Shown here: one piece after another, positions 34,499 through 43,311 of the stretch
Layout of the letters: every line of letters starts with the position of its first letter
How positions within the stretch are numbered: position 1 is the first letter of the stretch
Assembly: GCA_963693305.1 (NCBI GenBank)
Contig: OY855903.1
Span: 52,556,150-52,620,149, forward strand
Source: Meandrina meandrites
Lineage: Eukaryota > Cnidaria > Anthozoa > Scleractinia > Meandrinidae
Length of the DNA stretch: 64,000 nt
Direction: 5' to 3'
Made by a program: the position numbers and the translations under genes
Notes under the pieces: model-generated
Seen by the model: only the letters and a program-made list of their open reading frames with translations
Told to the model about the DNA's origin: nothing
Database searches by the model: none

Positions 34499-35119
34499 AT
34501 GAAAGAGTTAAGAGATAAGATTCCCTTTCACATGATCATAACCGGACCGACCAACTGCGGAAAGACAGAGTATCTTATAGAGCAGCTCCGAGGTCCCTTC
34601 CGAAAGGTCTTTGAGTACATTGTTCTGATCTGTCCTACCTATGCGAAGAAACGGACCTACCGCGGATTCGCCCGAGGTGATAAACGCTTCTTTGTCCTCT
34701 CACCTGATTCGAGTAACAGTGAAGAGATTAACAACCTTTTAACCTCCGTGTCAGAACTCTTCTCCGGAACGAACACCCTGATCATTCTCGATGACTGCGC
34801 CGTCTCCAAAGACCTGAAGAATCGCAGTAATAAATTTATCGACCTCGCTTTCTCGGGAAGGCATGACGGATTGAGTGTATGGGTGTTGACACAGCAGTTG
34901 ACCTCGATAGCTAAACCCTTCCGAGAGAACGTCGCCTGCGTGGTCGCTTTTCACAATCCCTCTCAGATCAGCATGAAGACCCTGTTTGATGATTACGGAG
35001 GAGATCTCGACACGGAGACAAAGAGAATATTTAACAGAATGTTAAAGGAGGAGAGATACGCTCGACTCTGCCTCTGCCTCAGATTTCCGTTTGAGTGTTA
35101 TCTTGAGATACCGGTTTAA
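34499..35119 (+). CDS. A32-like (FtsK/HerA) genome-packaging ATPase
   Basis: Seen: 206 codons. Walker A is GPTNCGKT (residues 16-23) right after FHMIIT, Walker B is LIILDD (94-99), and a sensor-like region follows (GRHDGLSVWVLTQQLTSIAK, with a glutamine-rich strand), then an arginine-containing C-terminus (KEERYARLCLCLRFPFE). Known: this order and the 'VLICPTY' strand after Walker A are typical of A32-type packaging ATPases of Polintons, PLVs and large DNA viruses. They pump genome DNA into the capsid. All motifs are intact. A TATAAAAGA box begins 27 nt before the ATG. Confidence 0.85.
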   Translation: MKELRDKIPFHMIITGPTNCGKTEYLIEQLRGPFRKVFEYIVLICPTYAKKRTYRGFARGDKRFFVLSPDSSNSEEINNLLTSVSELFSGTNTLIILDDCAVSKDLKNRSNKFIDLAFSGRHDGLSVWVLTQQLTSIAKPFRENVACVVAFHNPSQISMKTLFDDYGGDLDTETKRIFNRMLKEERYARLCLCLRFPFECYLEIPV

Positions 35120-35166
35120 AAGAAGTGTAAAAACTAACGTTAACAGCCTTGTGTGATTAACAATTT

Positions 35167-35187
35167 AAAGGTTTCACCAATCATATT
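35167..35187 (+). promoter_or_regulatory. AAAGGTTTCACCAAT upstream motif, copy 1
   Basis: 20 of 21 bases identical to 43288-43308. It ends 7 nt before the ATG at 35195 (3 nt in copy 2), supporting that ATG as the true start. Outside the block the two upstream regions are not alike, so it is not simply a duplicated gene. Confidence 0.55.
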
Positions 35188-35194
35188 AACAAAG

Positions 35195-35680
35195 ATGGCA
35201 AACGTCGAAGATTATATTGAGGAAATACCTGAGGTTAAAGAGGAGATTAAGGTTCCCGAGGAAGATGATCTTGAGACAGAGAGAGAATCACTCGCGATAC
35301 TCGCCTCACTCGGAACGACAGAAGAGTTTCTCGGTAAAGCGATGAGTCTGGGAGACATTAAAAAACTCTCTCCCAAACAGGTAAAAAAATACTTCAATCA
35401 TTATAAGACCGTAATGGGAAAGAAAGTGACGGGAGGTCTGGTAGAGTCAGCCATCTCTGCCGCGAGTGTTCTTATCTCCTATGTCATTCCCGTAGATGAC
35501 GTGGAGGCTCTCAATGAAGACTTGAAAAATGATGATCTTGTTAAACGTGAACTGAGTAACTTTGCAGGCCTGTTGGTACTCAAGGGAGGAAGATTGGTAG
35601 CGTTAGCTAGCGGACTTTTCAAGGTCGCTAAGCACGTAAAGTTAAGACCCTCTGAGGAAAATTTTAAGGAGAATGAGTAA
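35195..35680 (+). CDS. Acidic protein with one hydrophobic segment, unknown function
   Basis: 161 residues from the ATG at 35195 (MANVEDYIEEIPEV). An upstream in-frame ATG at 35153 would place the shared AAAGGTTTCACC motif inside the gene, so 35195 is preferred. The N-terminal 35 residues are strongly acidic. Residues 81-100 (GLVESAISAASVLISYVIPV) could span a membrane or pack inside a virion; the C-terminus is basic then acidic. It follows the ATPase by about 75 bp. I do not recognise the family. Minor virion or membrane component by position only. Confidence 0.6.
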   Translation: MANVEDYIEEIPEVKEEIKVPEEDDLETERESLAILASLGTTEEFLGKAMSLGDIKKLSPKQVKKYFNHYKTVMGKKVTGGLVESAISAASVLISYVIPVDDVEALNEDLKNDDLVKRELSNFAGLLVLKGGRLVALASGLFKVAKHVKLRPSEENFKENE

Positions 35681-35696
35681 GATGTTAAGCTTAACT

Positions 35697-35719
35697 AAAT
35701 CAACCGCGTCAGTTGATTT
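35697..35719 (+). promoter_or_regulatory. Intergenic hairpin, copy 1
   Basis: Perfect 8-bp stem AAATCAAC / GTTGATTT around a 7-nt loop CGCGTCA, between the genes ending at 35680 and starting at 35746. Preceded by TTAACT and followed about 10 nt later by GAGAGTTAACTAAAC. The same hairpin with loop CGCATCA recurs at 36489-36511. Its right arm contributes the TTTAAAC box 29 nt before the next ATG, so it may serve in both termination and initiation. Confidence 0.6.
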
Positions 35720-35745
35720 AAACATTTCCTGAGAGTTAACTAAAC

Positions 35746-36123
35746 ATGTTATATGAAGAGAAGTGCAGAAAGATATTTCAAGAGTTATTCAAAAAAGAGT
35801 TCAGAACGGTGAGACCTGATTGGTTAAAGAATCCTTGGACTTATCAAAACCTCGAGTTGGACGGTTATAACCCTGACATAGTCACTCCTCTCGGTAAAGG
35901 TTTGGCATTCGAGTACGACGGTGTTCAGCACTCGAGGTTCACTCCCCTCTTTCACTCTTGTGTGGGTGATTTCGAGTATCAAGTGATAAAAGACTCTTTA
36001 AAAGATGAAATGTGCAGAGATGAAGGGGTTCTCCTTATAAGAATACCTCACTACATTCTTTATTGGGATCTCAAGCCTTTCATTGTCGGAAGATTGTTAA
36101 TAGAGGGTGTTAATCTTAACTAA
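35746..36123 (+). CDS. PD-(D/E)XK-like nuclease domain protein
   Basis: Seen: 125 codons. The N-terminal helix starts YEEKCRKIFQELFKKEFR. Then come NLELDGYNPD (D39), LAFEYDGVQHSRF (E56, Q61, H62), a helix with K-D-x3-K (IKDSLKDEMC) and a strand LLIRIPHY. Known: small restriction-like nucleases in giant viruses and related elements share this E...LDGY...(A/F)FEYxGxQH...D..K...C...(L)IRIP order, where D and E sit in the PD-(D/E)XK core. All expected acidic residues are present. Possible roles are resolving or trimming DNA at packaging, or homing/exclusion; these are inference. Hairpin copy 1 lies upstream. Confidence 0.65.
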   Translation: MLYEEKCRKIFQELFKKEFRTVRPDWLKNPWTYQNLELDGYNPDIVTPLGKGLAFEYDGVQHSRFTPLFHSCVGDFEYQVIKDSLKDEMCRDEGVLLIRIPHYILYWDLKPFIVGRLLIEGVNLN

Positions 36124-36177
36124 ACCGGTTCAACAGTATGTAAAAAATGATTTAAAGATTTATCATAACATATCAAA

Positions 36178-36459
36178 ATGGTGCGTTACGTTGATCACAG
36201 AGTGAACATCTCTGAAGAAGAGAAAGAAAAGTTCTTTTCAGCAATCGATAACAATGAGGCTGTAACCATAAGATTCCGACACAAGGATCTCGGGGGAGGT
36301 GATGATCACATCTCTTTCACTCTCCAACAGTTTAAGAAAATAGCCAACGCTTTCGGTAAAGGAAGGGGAGTTACCATAAAGATGAGCAAAGATCAGGTAC
36401 AGCAACACGAAATCGTCGATGAGGATGATTATTTTTTCACCGTTGTAAACTCTCGTTAA
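36178..36459 (+). CDS. Small basic/acidic protein of virus-like elements, function unknown
   Basis: 93 codons. Two halves with similar rhythm: a first helix-strand (VNISEEEKEKFFSAIDNNEA, then VTIRFRHKDL), and a second (ISFTLQQFKKIANAFGKGRG, then VTIKMSKDQVQQ). The paired VTI(R/K)-(F/M)-x-K strands suggest an internal duplication. I recall similar small proteins with K-x-KGV-x-I-(K/R)-(L/M)-S-K in cnidarian virus-like elements. The C-terminus is acidic/aromatic (DEDDYFFTVVNSR). A TTTAAAGAT box starts 27 nt before the ATG. Confidence 0.6.
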   Translation: MVRYVDHRVNISEEEKEKFFSAIDNNEAVTIRFRHKDLGGGDDHISFTLQQFKKIANAFGKGRGVTIKMSKDQVQQHEIVDEDDYFFTVVNSR

Positions 36460-36488
36460 CAGCCATGTGAAAACTCTTAAGATTAACT

Positions 36489-36511
36489 AAATCAACCGCA
36501 TCAGTTGATTT
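36489..36511 (+). promoter_or_regulatory. Intergenic hairpin, copy 2
   Basis: Stem AAATCAAC / GTTGATTT with loop CGCATCA. An outer imperfect stem CTCTTAAGA / TTCTTAAGAG extends it over about 65 bp. The right arm includes TTTAAAGAC, 26 nt before the ATG at 36535. One loop base differs from copy 1 while both stem arms are identical, as expected if the structure matters. Confidence 0.6.
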
Positions 36512-36534
36512 AAAGACTTCTTAAGAGTAACTAA

Positions 36535-36939
36535 ATGTCGGATGATGTTGAAGAGATCACAAAGACCCCTCCACAGGAGAGTGTTGCAAGTAAAACAAAA
36601 GAGAAAGATCCCAAGAAGGTCGCCGCAGGAAAGAAACTCGCCGAGTATAATAAACGGGCGAAAGAGGCGTTAAAAGAGAAGATGAAACGTGAGGCTGAGA
36701 AGATTCCTGAGGAAGATAGAGAGCAAGGCTCTCACAGTAGAGAGTCGTGGATTCCTGAGATCTCTTTCACAACCGCGATCTCTCTTGTCGGAATCGGTTT
36801 AACCGCAATCAATATGTTTATGAGTTATAAAAAAGATACAAAGGTTGATCCTCCATGCGAGCAGATAGAGAGCAGATTACCTGAACCTGAGCCGTCAAAA
36901 CCCTCAAAGATTCCTGTCCCCAAGATGGGTATGCACTGA
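36535..36939 (+). CDS. Single-pass membrane protein with a basic N-terminal domain
   Basis: 134 codons. Residues 21-58 are highly charged and helical (DPKKVAAGKKLAEYNKRAKE). A short linker leads to one membrane segment at about 76-97 (ISFTTAISLVGIGLTAINMF), then a Pro-rich tail (LPEPEPSKPSKIPVPK). No signal peptide, so N-in/C-out or an internal virion position is equally possible. I do not know the family; I recall similar K-rich 'AAGKKLAE' membrane proteins in cnidarian virus-like clusters. Box TTTAAAGAC 26 nt upstream. Confidence 0.6.
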   Translation: MSDDVEEITKTPPQESVASKTKEKDPKKVAAGKKLAEYNKRAKEALKEKMKREAEKIPEEDREQGSHSRESWIPEISFTTAISLVGIGLTAINMFMSYKKDTKVDPPCEQIESRLPEPEPSKPSKIPVPKMGMH

Positions 36940-36966
36940 TTTTAAAGATCTTTTCTCTCAAGATAA

Positions 36967-37168
36967 ATGTCGAAAGAGAAGATCTTTAAGATGATTTATG
37001 ACGCCTCTGTTCTGATCGGAATCTCCTCAGGGTTCGGATACTTTATCAGTATGAATGATCAACAAGTGTGATCGACTACCTTAAATGGGTAGGAATCCTG
37101 TCAGGAAGTATTTACTTAAAAGATTATATGCAGAGAGAGGAGATTTTGAAGAGGATCGATTCCCTTAA
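36967..37168 (+). pseudogene. Membrane-anchor module (paralogue of 43019-43234) at the 5' end of the interrupted fibre gene
   Basis: Begins MSKEKIFKMIYDASVLIGIS, then a second hydrophobic half reading IDYLKWVGILSGSIYLKDYM. The halves are in different frames: a small indel near 37065-37072 puts TGA after NDQQV. It matches the intact gene at 43019 along its length (DASVLIG-(I/L)-S-(S/A)-G; KWV-x-(I/V)-LSG-x-(I/M)-YLKDY), but instead of ending it runs on (EEILKRIDS) until the foldback element at 37169. The frame at TTAA (37165-37168) is the same as that of the fibre sequence resuming at 41945. Box TTTAAAGAT 26 nt before the ATG. Confidence 0.65.
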
Positions 37169-40100
37169 GAACCGTTCTCTGAGAAAGTGAAGCAAACTTG
37201 GAAATGAAAATTTTTAACCCCCCTTCATTTTTTGTGTGGAGGTAGGCTACCTGGGGGGATGAACAAAAACGACCATATTTTGATTGGCAGATGTATTGTT
37301 TCCATGGTAACCGCACTTGGTCACGCAAGCCTCAGGTTCATGTTTTGAGCTAAAATTTCACTCTCAAAAAGTAAAAATATACGAGGCTAGTTCTCGGGTA
37401 AATGTAAACCAAATCAAATGAAATTCCAGCAGAAAGTAGAGTCATTCTTCTAGTTTATAAAAATTATTGTAAAAGTATTTTGAGGTTTATGAACAAGGAA
37501 AAAATTGACGCTGTGTAATAAAGCCTGTCGGCCATTTCGACAAGCGGCAAAATCAAGCAAAACCAATTTCGCTATTTTTCCCAAAGTACTCACTTCCTTG
37601 AAACCAAATTAGCAGCAGAGCTAATATGGATAATGTAGTTTCGAAATATCATAACATCTTTTTGGGGAACGTTATATTTTGTCCATAGGCATTCAAGACA
37701 TACAAGGCAAATTGCAACAAATTGCAAGATTGGCCATTTTGAGGGCCTCGCTATTTGGCCTAAAAAGGCTTAAGAGAGATGAATTCAGCTTGAAAATAAT
37801 TTTATATCACCTGGTATGTTACGTAAATGTGATTAATAACGTTTTGGTTGGCGAATTTGGTGAAATTTAAATTAATACAAAAGCCTACCTTGCAAGTTTT
37901 GGCAATTTCTTCAAGACGATTTGTTGTCTGAGACTCGCCTTTGCTCCCTCCAATTTCTTGACCAAATTAAGCACAGACACTAGCAGAAAGGCCAAATCTA
38001 ACAGTTTCCCACATCAAAATCCATTTTCCTGCGTTTCAGACCACAAATGATGATACATTAATCCGCATACTTGATAAACAACAGTTCGCCGCCATGTCAA
38101 AACACATCCGTAACTTTGTGATTTCTTCCGTCGAGTGCCAAACCTCTTCAGTACAATTCATCCGGAAAGGTAGATAAATGAACACTGCATTAAGCAAATG
38201 CATGCCTGTGAACATTACAGAGTAATGTCAGTGATGCATTTGGCAGAAATCGAGTCGCCCGTTCGAAAGTCAGAATGTTGAATAAACGAACATACCGGAA
38301 GTTCGGGAGACGCGACTGCTGACCGGATGTAACACAATACAAATGGTGTAGGTGTAAATTCTTTTAGGACATCTCATGGTTCTTTTGGTATTAAAGGTGG
38401 AAGGTTTTACGATGATAATGCAACATCAAAAATATAACTACTAGCTATATTCGTACCACAGAAGTTTAAGTTTCATTTTACCGGCGATGAGTGTTTTCTG
38501 CATCTTTCGCAGGCAGAGCATAGCATCGGTCAGAAACAGGCAGATTTCTCATCACCGTAATTGTCCTCGTCAAATTAAGGCTACGCCGTTATATGTGGCT
38601 AAATCCCAAACAACAACAATAATAATATAAAAAAACTCGTCTGTGCAGGATAGAATACGCATCGCATTTAACCTTTATGATTTTCCATTACGGCTTCTCC
38701 TCATATCTAATAGAATGGGGGGGGGGGGGGGGGGGGAAATGAGTTAAATCGTGTTAACCCCAGGTGTGTACAACCACTGGGTGGACACCCTTCAAATTAT
38801 TAGCTTGGTGTTTGCCGCTGGGACACTGAGACGCGCTACGCATAGAAAGTCGACAATCTCGAGGATTGTACACCGGAAATGCGAGTATAATCAAGACTGC
38901 TGACCGGATGCACTTTGAAAATGTAGTTTTTCCTTGGTTTTGCGGCTTTCGAGAAAGCAACTTATTTGACACCTTTTTTTCGCTGTATTTTGCAAAGTTT
39001 GAATCTGGTAATTTAACTTTTTTTACAATGATGAGTACAAAAGAACTCATAATATTGGAAATGCACCTTGATGTTTTTTTTATTACACAACCTTATACAG
39101 ACAACTCTCGTTAGAGCGGGGTGTGAGAAAAAAAAGTGTCGTTAACATATCTTGAAAAATATAGACTATGACAAAAGTGTCCGTAATTCCGTAATAGCGA
39201 TAATCCGTAAGCGGGAGTCATTTCCATTCAAACCTCTATGACGTGTCCGAAAGGCGAGAGTTGACTGCAATTGTTCCTGGGTTTGTTTTGTTGCATATAC
39301 ATTGTTTTTTTTTTTTCGATATAAATGGTACAGTGCATGTTCCGATCTCTCTAGCATATACATCAGAAATTACGAAGTAAGATTTTTATTCTACAGGTTG
39401 ATGATTTTTTTAAAGGAAATTGCACAGCGCGAAGTGCAGGTAAATAGAGTGGTCAAGACGAAATGATCAGCATGAAAAGTTTTTTCATTTTCAAATCACA
39501 AAGGGGAGGTTCCTGAGTGCACTGAAAATAATGTAACACTCACCGAATGTAACAAGGATACCGTAAGATTTTGGTTATAAGCCCCCCTCCCTCCCAGGTT
39601 ATAAGCCCATCTACCAGGAAACAAAAAATACATCCGGTTATAAGCCCCCCCCCCCCCCCCCCCCTGGAAATAAGCCCCCCTCTGTTAGATGACAGTACTC
39701 AAACAGGGCTAAATGTTGCTTTATTATGACTTTTTAACATAAAAACGTATTTCAATCAACACTGCGGTGGCTCGTTTTGAAAAGTTTTTTTATTCCGCCA
39801 ATAAGTTTCCCCCCAGATATAAGCCCCAACGTTGATAAGCCCACCCAAAACCCCTTACGAAGTTGTTTAAGCCCAGGGCTTATAACCGGAGTTTTACGGT
39901 ATATCAGGCACGTGCAAACATGATGAAGTCCGTGACGAGATGGATCTGATTCTTTTACGTGCTGGTTATTAAATAAAGAAAAAATGGCGTTTTCCATTAT
40001 TTAGCTATTCATTCTTATTTGCATTCTCACACTGGGTGTTGCGCTTTTTGTGAGCCTGTTAACGTCAAGGCACTGATGAAAATCTGCGGAAACATTTTTA

Positions 40101-41944
40101 CTAGGATTTTTTGATATTAATCCCAAAGAAACACGTCTCAGTGTCCCAGCGGCAAACACTAAGCTAATAACCAAGGAAAAACTACATTTTCAAAGTGCAT
40201 CCGGTCAGCAGTCTTGATTATACTCGCATTTCCGGTGTACAATCTTCGAGGTTGTCGACCTAGCTTCACTTTCCAGACTTTCTATGCGTAGCACGTCTCA
40301 GTGTCCCAAGCTAATAATTTGAAGGGTGCCCACCCAGTGGTTGTACACACCTGGGGTTAACACGATTTAACTCATCCCCCCCCCCCCCCCCCCCCCCATT
40401 CTATTAGATATGAGGAGCAGCCGTAATGGAAAATCGTTAAGGTTAAATGCGATGCGTATTCTATCCTGCACAGACGAGTTTTTTATATTATTATTGTTGT
40501 TGTTTGGGATTTAGCCACATATAACGGCGTAGCCTTTATTTGACGAGGACACTTACGGTGATGTGGAATCTGCCTGTTTCTGACCGATGCTATGCTCTGC
40601 CTGCGAAAGATGCAGAAAACACTCATCGCCGGTAAAATGAAACTTAAACTTCTGTGGTACGAATATACCTAGTAGTTATATTTTTGATGTTGCATTATCA
40701 TCGTAAAACCTTCCACCTTTAATGCCAAAAGAACCATGAGATGTCCTAAAAGAATTTACACCTACACCATTTGTATTGTGTTACATCCGGTCAGCAGTCG
40801 CGTCTCCCGAACTTCCGGTATGTTCGTTTATTCAACATTCTGACTTTCGAACGGGCGACTCGATTTCTGCCAAATGCATCACTGACATTACTCTGTAATG
40901 TTCACAGGCATGCATTTGCTTAATGCAGTGTTCATTTATCCACCTTTCCGGATGAATTGTACTGAAGAGGTTTGGCACTCGACGGAAGAAATCACAAAGT
41001 TACGGATGTGTTTTGACATGGCGGCGAACTGTTGTTTATCAAGTATGCGGATTAATGTATCATCATTTGTGGTCTGAAACGCAGGAAAATGGATTTTGAT
41101 GTGGGAAACTGTTAGATTTGGCCTTTCTGCTAGTGTCTGTGCTTAATTTGGTCAAGAAATTGGAGGGAGCAAAGGCGAGCCTCAGACAACAAATCGTCTT
41201 GAAGAAATTGCCAAAACTTGCAAGGTAGGCTTTTGTATTAATTTAAATTTCACCAAATTCGCCAACCAAAACGTTATTAATCACATTTACGTAACATACC
41301 AGGTGATATAAAATTATTTTCAAGCTGAATTCATCTCTCTTAAGCCTTTTTAGGCCAAATAGCGAGGCCCTCAAAATGGCCAATCTTGCAATTTGTTGCA
41401 ATTTGCCTTGTATGTCTTGAATGCCTATGGACAAAATATAACGTTCCCCAAAAAGATGTTATGATATTTCGAAACTACATTATCCATTTTAGCTCTGCTG
41501 CTAATTTGGTTTCAAGAAAGTGAGTACTTTGGGAAAAATAGCGAAATTGGTTTTGCTTGATTTTGCCGCTTGTCGAAATGGCCGACAGGCTTTATTACAC
41601 AGCGTCAATTTTTTCCTTGTTCATAAACCTCAAAATACTTTTATAATAATTTTTATAAACTAGACGAATGACTCTACTTTCTGCTGGAATTTCATTTGAT
41701 TTGGTTTACATTTACCCGAGAACTAGCCTCGTATATTTTTACTTTTTGAGAGTGAAATTTTAGCTCAAAACATGAACCTGAGGCTTGCGTGACCAAGTGC
41801 GGTTACCATGGAAACAATACATCTGCCAATCAAAATATGATCGTTTTTGTTCATCCCCCCAGGTAGCCTACCTCCACACAAAAAATGAAGGGGGGTTAAA
41901 AATTTTCATTTCCAAGTTTGCTTCACTTTCTCAGAGAACGGTTC
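37169..41944. mobile_element. 4.8-kb TTAA-flanked foldback element inserted into the fibre gene
   Basis: TTAA at 37165-37168 and 41945-41948. The ends are GAACCGTTCTCTGAGAAAGT and its complement. The inverted arms are about 1.75 kb each (37169-38945 and about 40170-41944), nearly identical, including long G and C tracts that pair with one another (about 38718-38738 and 40378-40397). The loop of ~1.2 kb contains a further inverted-end element at about 39559-39901 (TACCGTAA...TTACGGTA, with repeated ATAAGCCCCC). No transposase recognised; mirrored frames near 37679 and 41434 are only shadows of the arms. It separates two parts of one reading frame. Confidence 0.82.
39557..39902. mobile_element. 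MITE with TACCGTAA ends and ATAAGCCCC repeats, nested in the foldback loop
   Basis: ATACCGTAAGATTTTGGTTA... at the left is inverted at the right (TTATAACCGGAGTTTTACGG). Inside, ATAAGCCC followed by C runs recurs at least five times, including a C22 tract around 39643-39664. Non-coding. Confidence 0.65.
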
Positions 41945-42719
41945 TTAACTCGAAAAAGGAACCGCAGGCTAAAGAGAAGACACCGAAAAATCTCGATCTC
42001 AAATTGAAGAGGATTATAAACCTTGCCAATCCCGTCGGTGACAGAGACGCTGTTAACAAAAGTTACGTCGACGAGAAGGTGAAAACTCTCGTTAACAGAA
42101 AGGGAGATCTCGACATGGGAGGGAATGAGATACATAATGTAAAGACACCGAAACCTGAAGACGTCAGTCACGCAGCTAATGTCAAATATGTCAATAAAAC
42201 CGTTGACAAGAACGAGTCGATCACATTGAGAAAGATGAGCGAGATAAGAAATTATGTGGATGAATCCGTTCCCAGAAAAGTCTTTTATAAAGGTAAAGGT
42301 ACAATGATAGCTTTATCAAATTCTTTGCAAACGGAACAGAGGATCATACTCGTTACACCAGACAGAGTGATCCCTCCGATTTCGTTGTGAATGAGGAGGA
42401 CTATGAGAAAATAATAATCAAGAATCCGGGAGTCTACTCGATATCTCTGATCGATGGATTAAAGACTGAGTCAGAGGATGATAACGGAACTGTTCAGTTC
42501 ATACTGAATCCCGCGCCCTTTCTGAGTCTTAGCGATAATATTAACATAACAGTACCCAACTCAAGCAAGGGATTTAAAACGTATAATTTTATCTCCGTTT
42601 TAGATATTTATGAAAACACAAAACTGTCTATACAAACCTCAGATGCCAGAACCATCTTTGACGGTTTGGGTAACGGGTATAAAAAGTTCGGTATGATTCT
42701 TATAAATAAGATCGATTAA
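41945..42719 (+). pseudogene. Fibre/spike-like protein, 3' part (resumes after the insertion; one frameshift)
   Basis: From 41945 the frame reads a charged stretch, then LKRIINLANPVGDRDAVNKS-YVDEK. It repeats as GGNEIHNVKTPKPEDVSHAA followed by NVKYV. Known: 'I-x-N-(L/V)-x-x-P-x-x-x-x-D-A-x-x-K-x-Y-V' repeats are the trimeric shaft repeats of phage tail fibres and spike proteins of virus-like elements. Around 42297 the frame shifts; the better continuation is the frame running into 42387-42719 (IIIKNPGVYSISLIDGLKTE, FKTYNFISVLDIYENT, ending MILINKID), a beta-rich tail that could be a trimerising head or receptor-binding domain. Host-surface attachment is inference. Broken by the insertion upstream and the shift, so not functional. 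Confidence 0.65.
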
Positions 42720-42766
42720 AGATTGTAAAGGCATAGCCATTAAAGATTGTGCCTCCTCTTTAAAAT

Positions 42767-42985
42767 ATGTTGGGTAAGGTCATTCTCGCAGGAAGTCTGT
42801 TAGCAGCCGTTATATATTTGATGTTACCAAAAGAAAACTGCGTCTGCGGAATTAAAGTGCCTGAGTTTGGGGGAATGTGTGAATGTGGAGAGTATAACGG
42901 TCGCGCGGTTTACATGAGAGAACAGGAGTTGAAAAGAATCAAAGAGGAGAAGAGAAAGGGAAATGATTACGATACCGTTCTGTGA
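42767..42985 (+). CDS. Small membrane protein with a Cys cluster
   Basis: 72 codons. A hydrophobic N-terminal anchor (MLGKVILAGSLLAAVIYLML), then CVCGIKVPEFGGMCECGEYN with four or five cysteines (C-x-C...C-x-C), then a basic/acidic helix. The Cys pairs could bind metal or form disulfides. Family unknown. Box ATTAAAGAT 28 nt before the ATG. It follows the fibre gene by about 47 bp. Confidence 0.55.
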   Translation: MLGKVILAGSLLAAVIYLMLPKENCVCGIKVPEFGGMCECGEYNGRAVYMREQELKRIKEEKRKGNDYDTVL

Positions 42986-43018
42986 GATTCATTTAAAGAT
43001 AATCACCGAAGAGTAAAA

Positions 43019-43234
43019 ATGTCAGAGAATAAACTCGTAAAGACCGTCACTGATGCATCCGTTTTGATAGGTCTCTCCGCAGGGGTCGGTTACATTGCGA
43101 AGAAGGCTATAAAAGAATCATTTATCAATGACCCCTCATCCAGCATTGTTAACTACGGTAAATGGGTCGCTGTCTTGTCAGGACGAATGTACTTGAAAGA
43201 TTATTTGGAGAAACAGAAGATTCTTCCCTCTTAA
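43019..43234 (+). CDS. Small membrane protein, stand-alone paralogue of the fibre-gene anchor
   Basis: 71 codons: KTVTDASVLIGLSAGVGYIA as a first hydrophobic helix, a short polar hinge (FINDPSSS), then VNYGKWVAVLSGRMYLKDYL. Clearly homologous to the 5' module at 36967-37168, but ends soon after KDYLEKQK. Intact frame. Virion membrane or internal protein by context. Box TTTAAAGAT 27 nt before the ATG. Confidence 0.6.
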   Translation: MSENKLVKTVTDASVLIGLSAGVGYIAKKAIKESFINDPSSSIVNYGKWVAVLSGRMYLKDYLEKQKILPS

Positions 43235-43287
43235 AGGTTTTTTTTCATTGTTAAATAGTATAGAGAATACTGTATTTTTAATAATAT

Positions 43288-43308
43288 AAAGGTTTCACCA
43301 ATAATATT
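43288..43308 (+). promoter_or_regulatory. AAAGGTTTCACCAAT upstream motif, copy 2
   Basis: A 21-bp block AAAGGTTTCACCAAT(A)ATATT directly before the gene at 43312. The same block with one base changed lies at 35167-35187 before the gene at 35195. It overlaps a TATAAAGG box 27 nt before the ATG. Confidence 0.55.
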
Positions 43309-43311
43309 CAT

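Noticed and set aside
35153..35195. Upstream ATG at 35153 as the start of the acidic protein
   Set aside because: The 21-bp upstream motif shared with the 43312 gene would then lie inside the coding region; the ATG at 35195 has matching spacing.
37679..41434. Identical 63-codon frames in the two arms of the foldback
   Set aside because: Duplicated only because the arms are inverted copies; no start context, domain or codon pattern.
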